Counted from the first letter of the stretch, positions 1-5,940 are shown. The stretch: 6,637 bases of DNA from Bryobacterales bacterium (GCA_003132865.1 PKYZ01000667.1:266-6902), one strand, 5' to 3'. The notes: generated from the sequence alone by a model not told the origin. Numbers and translations: made by a program.

Positions 1-502
1 TCATTTCTGGCAAGCGCCGAAGCGCGCGTACATCCAACCGACTTGCGGGTGGATCTGGTACTGATACATCACCCCACAGGGGCGCCGCCGCCGCACCAGG
101 ATGGTTTTGTAGTGCTGGAAAGTGGGATGTAGTTCCACGGCGGTAATGGCACACACCCGCCCTTCCTGAATCCCTCTCTTGCGGGCCTCCTCGCGTGCTA
201 CCGCGTCCTTGTCTATGCGGGGAGATTTGAGGTGGATCACCGGCAGATCGTCCTGGCGGAAAGGTGCCAATGACGCCTCCTGGATGCGCTTACTGACAGC
301 TTTGACATGCGCGGCGTAGTCCTTGTAAAGGATATGGTGGCACCCAAGATATTACTCCATGGCGGTAGCCCGCGGCAGTTTCAGTTCCGGCTCCCAATGG
401 CTGTAGTCCAGTTTGCGCAGCGCTCCCGGCGAAGACCACCCGGTCGAAACCGCTCAGCGTGCCTTGAATCTCGTCTCTGTATTTCGCGATAAACTCTTGC
501 AT
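1..502 (-). pseudogene. Broken, truncated gene of a widespread uncharacterised bacterial family
   Basis: Function unknown. The start is ATG at 502-500, with AGGAG at 509-513 on the minus strand, 6 nt upstream. The reading opens with MQEFIAKYRDEIQGTLSGFD and VVFAG. An extra base near 421-427 then shifts the frame, and the product continues as LRKLDYSHWEPELKLPRATAME. A TAA codon (352-354) follows where a glutamine codon (CAA) would be expected. The same frame then resumes with YLGCHHILYKDYAAHVKAVS and runs through IHLKSPRIDKDA and YQIHPQVGWMYARF to a TGA at 1-3. From memory, this family of unknown function has this order of motifs (FDRLVFRG, a Lys-Asp-Tyr segment, a 'GWMYAR' segment) and is usually several hundred residues long, so about half is missing here. 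Each lesion is visible; the family match is by recognition. The restored N-terminal product would be about 166 residues. Confidence 0.7.
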
Positions 503-508
503 GGCGTT

Positions 509-513
509 CTCCT
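509..513 (-). promoter_or_regulatory. Shine-Dalgarno AGGAG of the leftmost pseudogene
   Basis: AGGAG on the minus strand lies 6 nt before ATG 502-500. It supports starting the gene at MQEFIAKY and not at the longer in-frame extension upstream. Confidence 0.6.
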
Positions 514-561
514 GACGTTGTCCTTGTAGTGGAATTGGGATTCCCTCTGACAAGGTACAAC

Positions 562-585
562 ACCGGGAGAGCAACCGGGAGAGCG
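562..585. repeat. 12-bp tandem duplication
   Basis: ACCGGGAGAGCA (562-573) is followed directly by ACCGGGAGAGCG (574-585), so 11 of 12 bases repeat. It lies in the 276-bp gap between the leftmost pseudogene and the retropepsin gene. I see no convincing gene in that gap on either strand. The duplication may be simple slippage; no function is proposed. Confidence 0.6.
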
Positions 586-778
586 CCGTCTCCGGTCCAT
601 ATGATTTGCGGCGAAGGCGCACTGAGTTGCATTTGTGCCTTGCTGGCGGAGCTGCGGCGTGTACGCGGCCGGTGTTTTGCTCACCCGAGGTCACAATAGC
701 ATGGCGGCGCTGGCGGCGCAGGAAATTGGCGGGAGCAATCAGCGGTTGGTGTTTATTTTCAGGGAGATGGTGGCGTAA

Positions 779-1257
779 TCAGACTTCGCCGGTGCCGGGA
801 TCGCCGACCGTGATAGTGGGTGATGGCGGCTGGGGCGGGGCGGGCGTTTCTATATGGAACACTCCGCCATGGTGGTCAAACAGGACTTTCACGCGGTCCA
901 GAAATCCGCATTGTCCGAGAAGCCCCATTCCCTGCTGTTCCAGTCCTGAGGTGAATCTCACGTAAGCGTCCAGCGAGAGCACCGTTCCGAATACCATCGT
1001 CGCGTTCCAGTAGAAGGTTGGAGCGCTTCCTCCCACTCCGATGGAAGAGGTGACGTTTGTGTTTGTTAAAGGATCGAGCCCGAGTTGCGACGCGAAACTC
1101 AAGGGAAACGCGCAATGGTCCGCGCCCGAGTCTACCTCGGCGTAATACCGGAGCCTAGCAGTTCCAATAAGAGCATCGGCCGGAGTGCCACGTGGCCGCT
1201 CGGAAACGCCGAGTTTGGCAAGCAAGGACAGGACGTGTAGCGGATCGTGTGCCACAT
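779..1257 (-). pseudogene. Retropepsin-like aspartic protease, one frameshift
   Basis: This is a clan AA (retropepsin-like) protease domain. The active-site motif reads EVDSGADHCAFP, about residue 43 of the restored product. A later hydrophobic-hydrophobic-Gly segment, GMGLLGQCGFLDRVKVLF, fits the second half of the fold. The tail is proline-rich (TPAPPQPPSPTITV) and ends at TGA 781-779. The likely N-terminus is ATG 1257-1255 (MWHTIRYTSCPCLPNSAF, then LRPMLLLELLGS). It is in a different frame from the catalytic part: one base appears missing near 1150, where GS should join RYYAEVDSG. The restored length is about 159 residues. A 185-codon open frame (1336-779) also covers the catalytic motif, but its first half overlaps the upstream gene and does not look like this family. 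The gene lies 14 nt downstream of the DUF5678-like gene, probably in one operon. The natural substrate is unknown. Confidence 0.7.
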
Positions 1258-1271
1258 GGTTCTGGCACGGT

Positions 1272-1472
1272 TTACAACAGGAATGCACCTGGGGATAGCG
1301 GAACACGCAGAATGATCGGGGCCTGTTCGCCCGCATCGTTTGCGGCTTTTACGGCGTCACGCATCTCTGCCGCGTACGCCACAATGCGCTTTTCATCGTT
1401 GGAGATCGCTACCCACGCCCCGGGCGGAACCCCCTGAAGGAGCTCGCTAAAATCGTAAACTGCCGGTGCCAT
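1272..1472 (-). CDS. DUF5678-like small protein
   Basis: A 66-residue protein with no frame disruption. It contains GAWVAISNDEKRIVAYAAEM, then a helix (RDAVKAANDAG), then PIILRVPLSPGAFLL. This order (a 'WVA-' strand, a 'RIVA' strand, a helix ending in an Ala/Gly-rich turn, a terminal strand) matches my recollection of DUF5678, a short domain of unknown function. The start ATG 1472-1470 is preceded by AGGTGA on the minus strand (1480-1485), 7 nt away, which supports it. The stop is TAA 1274-1272. The next gene, retropepsin-like, begins 14 nt later in the same direction, so the two are probably co-transcribed and may act together. No function is established. It is one of only two recognisable genes in the window that need no correction. 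Confidence 0.7.
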   Translation of the reverse strand: MAPAVYDFSELLQGVPPGAWVAISNDEKRIVAYAAEMRDAVKAANDAGEQAPIILRVPLSPGAFLL

Positions 1473-1612
1473 ATCGCAATCACCTATTGTTATAGACGCG
1501 TCGGAAGGGGGATTCGTTTGAACTACTCGCTCAACCCTGCCTAATCCCGATTATCCTACTGCAAGCCATCGGCGGATTGCAGGTGCAGCCTTAGAACTGT
1601 ATGAAAAGTAAC

Positions 1613-1641
1613 TAGATAAACCAAAAATAAGAGCTTGACAA
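1613..1641 (-). promoter_or_regulatory. Possible sigma70-type promoter for the DUF5678/retropepsin pair
   Basis: On the minus strand, TTGTCA (1641-1636) and TATCTA (1618-1613) are separated by exactly 17 nt. They lie in a locally AT-rich stretch of otherwise GC-rich DNA. They point toward the DUF5678-like start at 1472 and would leave a leader of roughly 130 nt. The -10 element is only a moderate match, so this is a prediction. The rest of 1473-1647 shows no gene. Confidence 0.3.
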
Positions 1642-1647
1642 CGAACG

Positions 1648-1871
1648 CTAACTAGCCTTAAGGTTCAGAAGATCCGAAATACTGAGTGCGCTGTTGCCGA
1701 TTCCCGCTGCCTCGATCGTGCGGTGAACCCGGCAGAACTTGTAAATACGCAAAATGGAGTGCCAGGGCCGCTCTCAAATTCTCCCACTTTTTGAAAACGC
1801 CTACGTCAGGCGAGTGCGCCGTCTGCACCACTGGCGAAGGCTCCCGTTCTGCCGCCCGATATGGGATGTGC
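1648..1871 (-). mobile_element. C-terminal remnant of an IS1-type transposase
   Basis: Minus-strand frames, pieced together, read CTSHIGRQNGSLRQWCRRRT, then RLT, a TAG, then AFSKKWENLRAALALHFAY, then YKFCRVHRTIEAAGI and ISDLLNL, ending at TAG 1650-1648. This is the recognisable end of the DDE domain of IS1-type transposases: the 'ERQN', 'RLTNAFSKKWEN', 'ALHFAYYNFCRVHRTL' and 'EAGI' landmarks appear in order. It is dead: there is a nonsense codon at LT*AF, a shortened A-tract in AFSKK, one extra T before YKFC, and a likely in-frame loss of a few residues between HRT and EAGI. The N-terminal two thirds are absent. It is joined directly to an antitoxin remnant at about 1872. No inverted repeats or target duplication were found. 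Confidence 0.65.
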
Positions 1872-1970
1872 AGGTATTGAACCGCCGTTTCGACGAAACG
1901 ATTCATCTCCTCATACCTGGCCGTCAGCCAATTCGTCCGTGACCCGTTTTTCGACCTCAGGGGACAGGTT
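1872..1970. repeat. Direct repeat, left copy (RHH gene segment)
   Basis: About 99 bp align with 6455-6552 in the same orientation, with roughly 12 differences including one gap (manual alignment). The repeat is internal to the two RHH antitoxin copies. The pair brackets the plus-strand TIR/TPR module. Confidence 0.75.
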
Positions 1971-1981
1971 TCAACTGCCAT
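1872..1981 (-). pseudogene. RHH (ParD-like) antitoxin N-terminal remnant, copy 1
   Basis: From ATG 1981-1979 the minus strand gives, after small corrections, the pattern of an RHH antitoxin: LSPEVEKRVTDELADGQ, then YEEMNRFVETAVQ. Two lesions are visible. A 2-base excess occurs just after the start (GTTGAAACC where GTTAACC would fit), and there is an extra G in GGCCAGGTATGAG. After the GGTTCAATACC sequence shared with copy 2 (6342-6561), the reading passes into the transposase remnant, so the antitoxin's C-terminal half is missing. RHH antitoxins bind their own operator as dimers and neutralise a toxin; no partner toxin is present here. The identification rests on its close match to copy 2. 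Confidence 0.6.
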
Positions 1982-2345
1982 CCGGATAACCGCCGCGCGC
2001 CATCCTTCGGGGTGGGGCTCCAACCCGCGGAACAAAGTAGACAGTTGTGCGGTGGGCTCAATTTGGGCGCTGTATGACGTCCGAAGTGTCGGTCGATGCG
2101 GGCACGTTTGTGGGTGCTCCTAATCGGGCCTTGGCTCCCGCAAGCGGCATTCGCCGTCCCAACTTCCGGATACGCCGGCACGCAGGCATCATTCTGAACA
2201 CCGGCACCCCAGACAACTTCCCAGAAATGGACGTGGGTACCGTTTCGCAATATCCTGGTAGAGTAGAAGGCTAGTCGAAGCCCAAAACCAGAGCCGGCGC
2301 GCAGTGTTCCCCACTTAAGGAGTCCTATACCCGATAGAAGCAGCG
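1982..2345. other. Gap upstream of the TIR gene without a recognised gene
   Basis: About 360 bp lie between the antitoxin remnant and the TIR gene. Open frames exist on both strands, but none resembles a family I know. The only suggestive element is the short signal-peptide-like frame at 2096-2197. AAGGAG occurs at 2317-2322 but lies 23 nt before the TIR start, too far for a normal ribosome binding site. No clear promoter for the TIR gene could be picked out. Confidence 0.4.
2096..2197 (+). other. Short frame resembling a signal peptide
   Basis: ATG at 2096 opens a 33-codon frame reading MRARLWVLLIGPWLPQAAFA and then VPTSG, ending at TGA 2195-2197. It has a basic start, a hydrophobic core and an AFA site, as in Sec signal peptides. 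It has no ribosome binding site and no recognisable mature domain. It may be the stub of a lost exported protein or chance in GC-rich DNA. Confidence 0.15.
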
Positions 2346-3053
2346 ATGTACGACGCCTTCATCAGCTATTCGCGACGTGATCTGCCAGTCGTTCAAGGCC
2401 TGAAGCGGCAGCTTGACGAGCGCCGTCTGCGCGTTTTCCTTGACCTCGACTCGCTCCGCGCCGGAGAGGACTGGCCGCCGCGGCTCGGCGCTGCTGTGCA
2501 GGAATCGCGGATGATGGTCCTCTGCTGGTCGGCGCAGGCCGATAAGTCCGATTGGGTGAGAGCTGAAATCAATCATGCCCTCAGTACAAAGAAACCGGTC
2601 CCGGTCCTACCTTGGCTTCTGGACAGTACTCCGTTGCCGGCCATGCTTCGCCGCAAGCAGGGCATCCTGGATACCAATCCAGCCCCGGTGGTGAATGTGG
2701 TCGCGGAGGCGCGTAGGCAGCATAGGCGCCGCGTGGCGGCGACCATGGCGGGGGGTGCTGTTGTTCTTGTGCCAGCGTTGTGGTTCTCGCTACAGGTCGT
2801 TAGCCAGCACAGCATTGCTTTCCATGGGCACGTCCTAGACGAACAAGGGAATGCCGTGGCTGGTGCCATAATAGAAGCGGACGGCATTCGGGCCGACACG
2901 AACATGACCGGCGAGTTTGTGTTGGTTCTGCCCGGACCGCCGTCGAGGCGCGCGTTGCGGGTGACGGCCAGGAAGGTGGGCTATCGAAGGAGGGCCATCG
3001 ATACGCAGTCCGATGTGCCGGACCTGGGGGTGGTCCTCGAAAAGGACCGGTGA
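2346..3053 (+). CDS. TIR domain - transmembrane helix - carboxypeptidase-regulatory-like protein
   Basis: 235 residues, intact. Residues 1-120 form a TIR domain: YDAFISYSRRD (box 1, residues 2-12), VFLDLDSLRAGEDW (30-43) and SDWVRAEINHAL (68-79). E74 sits where TIR NADases such as SARM1 carry the catalytic glutamate, so NAD+ cleavage is plausible but not shown. A basic stretch (RRQHRRR, 123-129) precedes one hydrophobic helix (130-152). By the positive-inside rule the TIR domain is cytoplasmic and the C-terminus outside. Residues 157-235 (FHGHVLDEQGNAVAGAIIEA ... TNMTGEFVLVLPG) resemble a carboxypeptidase-regulatory-like beta-sandwich. ATG 2346 fits because box 1 begins at residue 2, and an upstream in-frame TAA (2316-2318) leaves no earlier start. 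No strong ribosome binding site is visible. The partner gene starts 4 nt after the stop. A defence or signalling role is inferred. Confidence 0.85.
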   Translation: MYDAFISYSRRDLPVVQGLKRQLDERRLRVFLDLDSLRAGEDWPPRLGAAVQESRMMVLCWSAQADKSDWVRAEINHALSTKKPVPVLPWLLDSTPLPAMLRRKQGILDTNPAPVVNVVAEARRQHRRRVAATMAGGAVVLVPALWFSLQVVSQHSIAFHGHVLDEQGNAVAGAIIEADGIRADTNMTGEFVLVLPGPPSRRALRVTARKVGYRRRAIDTQSDVPDLGVVLEKDR

Positions 3054-3057
3054 CAGT

Positions 3058-4065
3058 ATGCCTCGCACCTTCGCAGTTGCCCTCCTCAACTTTTGCTTCT
3101 GCGGTGTGGCGTCGTCCCAATCCCACCTGCTGGTCGGGCGTTTGATCGACGTTAGCCGCCGCCCTCCTGCGCCGATCGCCAGGGCGAAGGTAACGGTGCT
3201 GTACACGCGTCAAGAAGCGGTTACGAAGGCCGATGGCCTCTTCCAGTTCACACTGCCGCCGGCAACGGTGCCCGGTTCCGAGGTACAGATTGCGGTCGAG
3301 GCTGGCAGCCTCCGCGTCTACCTGCCTCGCAATGGCATTCTGACCGTCCCAGTACGCGATGCGAAGCCCGTGGAAGTGCAACTTCTGCCGGCCGGGTCCA
3401 AGCTCTTTCTTGAGCCGGCGGCTATTGAGGCTCTCCTCGCACAGGCGTCAAAGCCGGCTCCTAATCCGGAGCGCAAGGCTGTCGAACACTCCACGGAGCG
3501 GGAGCCGCAATTGGGACAATTTCTTCGGCGGTGGGCCGCCGATTACGGCTTCAGCCTGGAAGACGTTGAGCGCGAGGTGAAGGCCTGGGGTGACCAGGTT
3601 CGCGCCAACCGGGAGCAGGCGAGCGTTCGGCAGCAGGCGCTGGCTGAGTTCCAGGCGCAGCACTTCGACCGGGCTGCGGCGCTGTTCGAGGAGTCAGCGA
3701 ATGCTGAAGGAGCGGAGTTTGATCGAATCGAGGCAGAGACGAAAGAACGGGAACGCGTCGGGACAACTGTCTTGCGGCGGTTCCTCGACGACGAGATTCG
3801 CGCGGCGGGGTCCCTCACCGGGAGCCTGAGATATGAGGAGGCGGCACGGGTCTTGGGCAGTGCGGCGAGGCGACCGGGATCGGTATGCCGCGTGGTGGGC
3901 CGAGATGCAGGTGCGTTGGGGCGCTGCTTTGTTCGATATGGGCACCTCCGGCGGCGGGACACAGAGTATCGCTTCTCTACGCGCCGCTGTCACCACCTAT
4001 TTGGATGCGCTCCATGTCTACACGAGAGGGTCCCACCCGCAGGATTGGGCGAGGACCCAGAATAA
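3058..4065 (+). CDS. Segment 1 of the TPR gene: signal peptide, regulatory-like domain, helical linker
   Basis: This open frame is authentic to about residue 270. It carries the signal peptide, the regulatory-like sandwich and a helix-rich linker (VEREVKAWGDQVRANREQAS, ALAEFQAQHFDRAAALFEES), which resembles an introductory TPR-type hairpin. Near 3868 the true reading moves to the next frame (AARVLGSAA joins GDRDRYAAWWAEMQVRWG). The last 65 or so codons up to 4065 are out-of-frame repeat sequence and should not be trusted. An in-frame ATG at 3013 lies inside the TIR gene and would put 15 non-signal residues ahead of the signal peptide, so 3058 is preferred. Confidence 0.7.
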   Translation: MPRTFAVALLNFCFCGVASSQSHLLVGRLIDVSRRPPAPIARAKVTVLYTRQEAVTKADGLFQFTLPPATVPGSEVQIAVEAGSLRVYLPRNGILTVPVRDAKPVEVQLLPAGSKLFLEPAAIEALLAQASKPAPNPERKAVEHSTEREPQLGQFLRRWAADYGFSLEDVEREVKAWGDQVRANREQASVRQQALAEFQAQHFDRAAALFEESANAEGAEFDRIEAETKERERVGTTVLRRFLDDEIRAAGSLTGSLRYEEAARVLGSAARRPGSVCRVVGRDAGALGRCFVRYGHLRRRDTEYRFSTRRCHHLFGCAPCLHERVPPAGLGEDPE

Positions 4066-4564
4066 CCTGGGGGATGCCTACTGGAGTCTCGGAGAGCGGC
4101 TGAGCGGGACTGACGGGGCGGAGAATCTACACGCCGCCGTCACTGCCTTCCAGAATGCACTCCAGGTTCGAACAAGAGAATCCCTTCCCATGGATTGGGG
4201 GCTGACCCAGAACGATCTGGGGACTGCCTATCGCAGCCTCGGGGAACGGCTGAGTGGGAGCGAGGGGGTGGAGTATCTCCGCGCTGCCGTCACCGCCTTT
4301 CAGAGCGCTTTCCAGGCATATACGAAAGAGTCTTTCCCACCGGCTTGGGCGGGCACCCAGAACAACCTGGGGGTTGCCTACCGGGACCTCGGGGAGCGAC
4401 TGAGCGGGAGCGAGGGGACGGAGAGCCTGCGTGCGGCCGTCACCGCCTTTCAGAATGCTCTGCAGATCCAAACAAAAGCGTCGCTCCCACAGGATTGGGC
4501 GATGACCCAGAACAATCTCGGCACGGCCTACCTGAGCCTTCGGAGAGCGGCTGAACGGGCCTGA
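3833..4564 (+). CDS. Segment 2 of the TPR gene: TPR units 1-4
   Basis: The authentic part is about 3870-4540. It begins RDRYAAWWAEMQVRWGAALF and holds four 50-residue units of the type LRAAVTAFQNALQ, LPQDW, TQNNLG, AYRSLGERLSGSEG. The ATG at 3833 only opens the frame; the real N-terminus comes from segment 1 through the shift near 3868. An extra base near 4540 (CTTCGGAG where CTCGGAG is the repeat norm) turns the last LGERL into RRAAERA and creates the stop at 4562-4564. Confidence 0.65.
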   Translation: MRRRHGSWAVRRGDRDRYAAWWAEMQVRWGAALFDMGTSGGGTQSIASLRAAVTTYLDALHVYTRGSHPQDWARTQNNLGDAYWSLGERLSGTDGAENLHAAVTAFQNALQVRTRESLPMDWGLTQNDLGTAYRSLGERLSGSEGVEYLRAAVTAFQSAFQAYTKESFPPAWAGTQNNLGVAYRDLGERLSGSEGTESLRAAVTAFQNALQIQTKASLPQDWAMTQNNLGTAYLSLRRAAERA

Positions 4565-5505
4565 AGGCGTGGAGAGCCTGGACGCCGCCGTTATCGCCTG
4601 TCAGAACGCCCTGCGGGTCTACACGAGAGGGTCCTTCCCACAGGATTGGGGGAAGGCGCAGAACAACCTGGGGGCGGCCTACCTGAGACTGGGGGAACGG
4701 CTGAGCGGGGGCGATGGGGCGAGGAACCTGCGCGCCGCCGTCACCGCCTGCCAGAATGCTCTCCAGGTCTACACGAAAGAGTCCCTCCCGCAGGATTGGG
4801 CGAAAACCCAGAACCACCTGGGGGCTGCCTATCTGGGTCTCGGGAAGCGGCTGTGGGGTACTGAGGCGGCGCAGAGCCTGCGCGCCGCCGTCATCGCTTT
4901 TCAGAATGCTCTCCAGGTCTACACGGAGGAGTCTTTCCCCCAGACTTGGGCGATAACCCAGAACCACCTGGGGGCTGCGTATGTGACTCTCGGGGAGCGT
5001 CTGAGCGGGAGCGAGGGGGCGGAGAGCCTACGCGCCGCCATCACCGCCTGTCAGAGTGCTCTGCGGGTCCGAACAAAAGAATCCCTCCCACAGGATTGGG
5101 CGGCGACCCAGAACATTCTGGGGGCCGCGTAACTGGAGCCTCGGGCAGCGGCTGAGCGGGACCGAAGGGGCGCGAGTCTACGTGCCGCCGTCACCGTCTT
5201 CCAGGCCGCTCTGCCAGAGTAACCTGGGAATTGCCTACCAGGACCTCGGGGAGCGTCTGAGCGGGAGCGAAGGGTCGAAGAGCCTGCGCGCCGCCGTCAC
5301 CGCCTATCAGGATGCTCTGCAGGTCTACACGAAAGAGTCCCTCCCGCAGGATTGGGCGATGACCCAGAACAACCTGAGGGTTGCCTGCCAGCGGCTCGCC
5401 GAGCGGCACAGCGGGAGCGTGGAAGGGAGAGCTTGCGCGCCGCGCCGTAACCGCCTTTCGGAGTGCTTTGCAGATCCGAACAAAAAGCGTCTCTCCCACA
5501 GGCGG
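3972..5505 (+). repeat. Tandem 150-bp repeat array encoding 50-residue TPR-like units
   Basis: The codon for the D (or A/T) of the DW motif starts at 4043, 4193, 4343, 4493, 4644, 4794, 4944, 5094 and 5350. The step is exactly 150 nt except 151 across the insertion near 4540 and 256 across the damaged unit near 5215. The tenth unit (about 5500) is degenerate. The unit consensus is LRAAVTAFQNALQVYTKES, LPQDWAMTQNNLGAAYLSLG, ERLSGSEGAES. Many units are near-identical at DNA level, suggesting expansion or gene conversion. The period is longer than a classic 34-residue TPR because a 16-residue loop (about GERLSGSEGAES) is included. Confidence 0.9.
4541..5132 (+). CDS. Segment 3 of the TPR gene: TPR units 5-8
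   Basis: The frame resumes as GERLNGPEGVESLDAAV and carries four units, with DW or TW positions starting at 4644, 4794, 4944 and 5094. It ends at TAA 5130-5132, where GCGTAACTGG replaces an expected GCGTACTGG; one extra A makes the stop. Read past it, the sequence continues as YWSLGQRLSGTEG, the proper repeat. This segment has no start of its own in the repeat frame before 4569. Confidence 0.65.
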
Positions 5506-5511
5506 GTGAGA

Positions 5512-5595
5512 TTAGGAACGATGAGTCGGGCCCGTGTTTGTGAACGCAACCAGCACTTGGGAGAGCAGGGTCGACAAGGGCAGACTAGCAGCCAT
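5512..5595 (-). pseudogene. N-terminal remnant of an uncharacterised family (MAASLPLSTLLSQ)
   Basis: ATG 5595-5593 opens a 27-codon frame. It begins MAASLPLSTLLSQVLVAFT, then reads NTGPTHRS and stops at TAA 5514-5512. The first 19 residues resemble the N-terminus of a bacterial, possibly winged-helix, protein family I recall as starting with 'SLPLSTLLSQALVAFT'. The remainder, normally over 100 residues, is absent. It overlaps on the opposite strand the point where the TPR gene loses its pattern, suggesting a rearrangement junction near 5505-5545. No ribosome binding site is evident. The family assignment is from memory and weak. Confidence 0.3.
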
Positions 5596-5683
5596 GTCGC
5601 CAGGATCGCGAACCGTGATGGAGGTGACGGCGACCGGCCTGCGCGGCTTGGTGAGGATGGCCGTGGGGTGTCTTGCGGCTGTA

Positions 5684-5925
5684 TTAGGCTTCACCTAACG
5701 CGATCTGCTTTCGCAGTTGCAGTTGCTCGTTCCAGACGGCCATGGACGCCCCTTCGGCGCCGTGCAACTGCGCGTTTGCGTTCAATAGCTCGATCCCATA
5801 ACAGCGCCATCAGGGGCGAGATCGATGTTCAGTTCGTCGCTGATGCGAAGCGTTTCTACCTCGTCGCTCTTCTCCCTCAGCCGGATGTACGCGATGTTGT
5901 GGCGGGGATCGTAAGTGAGCTGCAT
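5684..5925 (-). pseudogene. DUF2283 family small protein, 1-bp deletion
   Basis: The start is ATG 5925-5923, and the product begins MQLTYDPRHNIAYIRLREKS, then VETLRISDELNIDLAPDGAV. This is the recognisable DUF2283 pattern (a YD...AYI strand, a central strand, then 'NIDLAPDG'). In the original frame it ends soon after as MGSSY*. With one missing T restored near 5799-5803 (GTTATGGG for GTTTATGGG) it runs on as YGIELLNANAQLHGAEGA, then MAVWNEQLQLRKQI, to TAA 5686-5684. The 242-nt span, one short of a multiple of three, fits an 80-residue protein with a single deletion. The gene is coupled to the upstream DUF4258 gene. Such pairs have been suspected of being toxin-antitoxin-like; that is unproven here. 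Confidence 0.7.
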
Positions 5926-5932
5926 GGGTTTA

Positions 5933-5940
5933 CCCTCCTT
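5933..5940 (-). promoter_or_regulatory. Strong Shine-Dalgarno AAGGAGGG overlapping the DUF4258 stop
   Basis: AAGGAGGG on the minus strand lies 7 nt before the DUF2283 ATG. It overlaps the TAA (5941-5939) that ends the frame-corrected DUF4258 gene. This implies translational coupling and supports the corrected DUF4258 C-terminus. Confidence 0.75.

Larger units (their letters stand above)
3058..5543 (+). pseudogene. Exported carboxypeptidase-regulatory-like / TPR-repeat protein, multiply frameshifted
   Basis: The gene starts at ATG 3058, 4 nt after the TIR gene; AAGGA at 3042-3046 is a loosely spaced ribosome binding site. Residues 1-20 (MPRTFAVALLNFCFCGVASS) look like a signal peptide with A18/S20 before the cut. 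Residues 25-118 resemble a carboxypeptidase-regulatory-like sandwich (VGRLIDVSRR, AVTKADGLFQFTLP). A charged helical region follows (about 119-270), then about ten TPR-like units of 50 residues. The reading needs an extra base removed near 3868, 4540 and 5131. It also shows a 1-base loss near 5173, a loss of about 44 nt near 5211-5220, and further shifts near 5422, 5444 and 5484. After ASLPQAGEIR the reading leaves the repeat pattern and stops at TGA 5541-5543. Corrected, it would be an exported protein of over 800 residues. TPR units bind proteins; the ligand is unknown. Whether the gene is dead or mis-sequenced cannot be told here. Confidence 0.75.

Noticed and set aside
606..965. 119-codon plus-strand frame
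   Set aside because: It lies partly antisense to the retropepsin C-terminus, is rich in R/G/W/P as expected of shadow frames, and has no family resemblance.
3013..3057. Earlier in-frame ATG for the TPR gene at 3013
   Set aside because: It lies within the TIR gene and would put 15 residues ahead of an otherwise good signal peptide that starts at 3058.
3046..3060. TIR and TPR genes as one protein made by programmed frameshift
   Set aside because: There is no slippery sequence at the TGA, and the second gene has its own ATG and signal peptide.
2800..3381. 193-codon minus-strand open frame across the TIR/TPR gene boundary
   Set aside because: It has no recognisable domain, and it is antisense to the regulatory-like domain, the signal peptide and the start of the second gene.
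4127..4967. Long open frames on the minus strand inside the TPR array (114 and 175 codons)
   Set aside because: They are antisense shadows made by the periodic GC-rich repeat; the plus strand shows the clear TPR consensus.
3972..5505. CRISPR-like regular repeats
   Set aside because: The 150-bp units are continuous coding sequence with no short palindromic repeat and no unique spacers.
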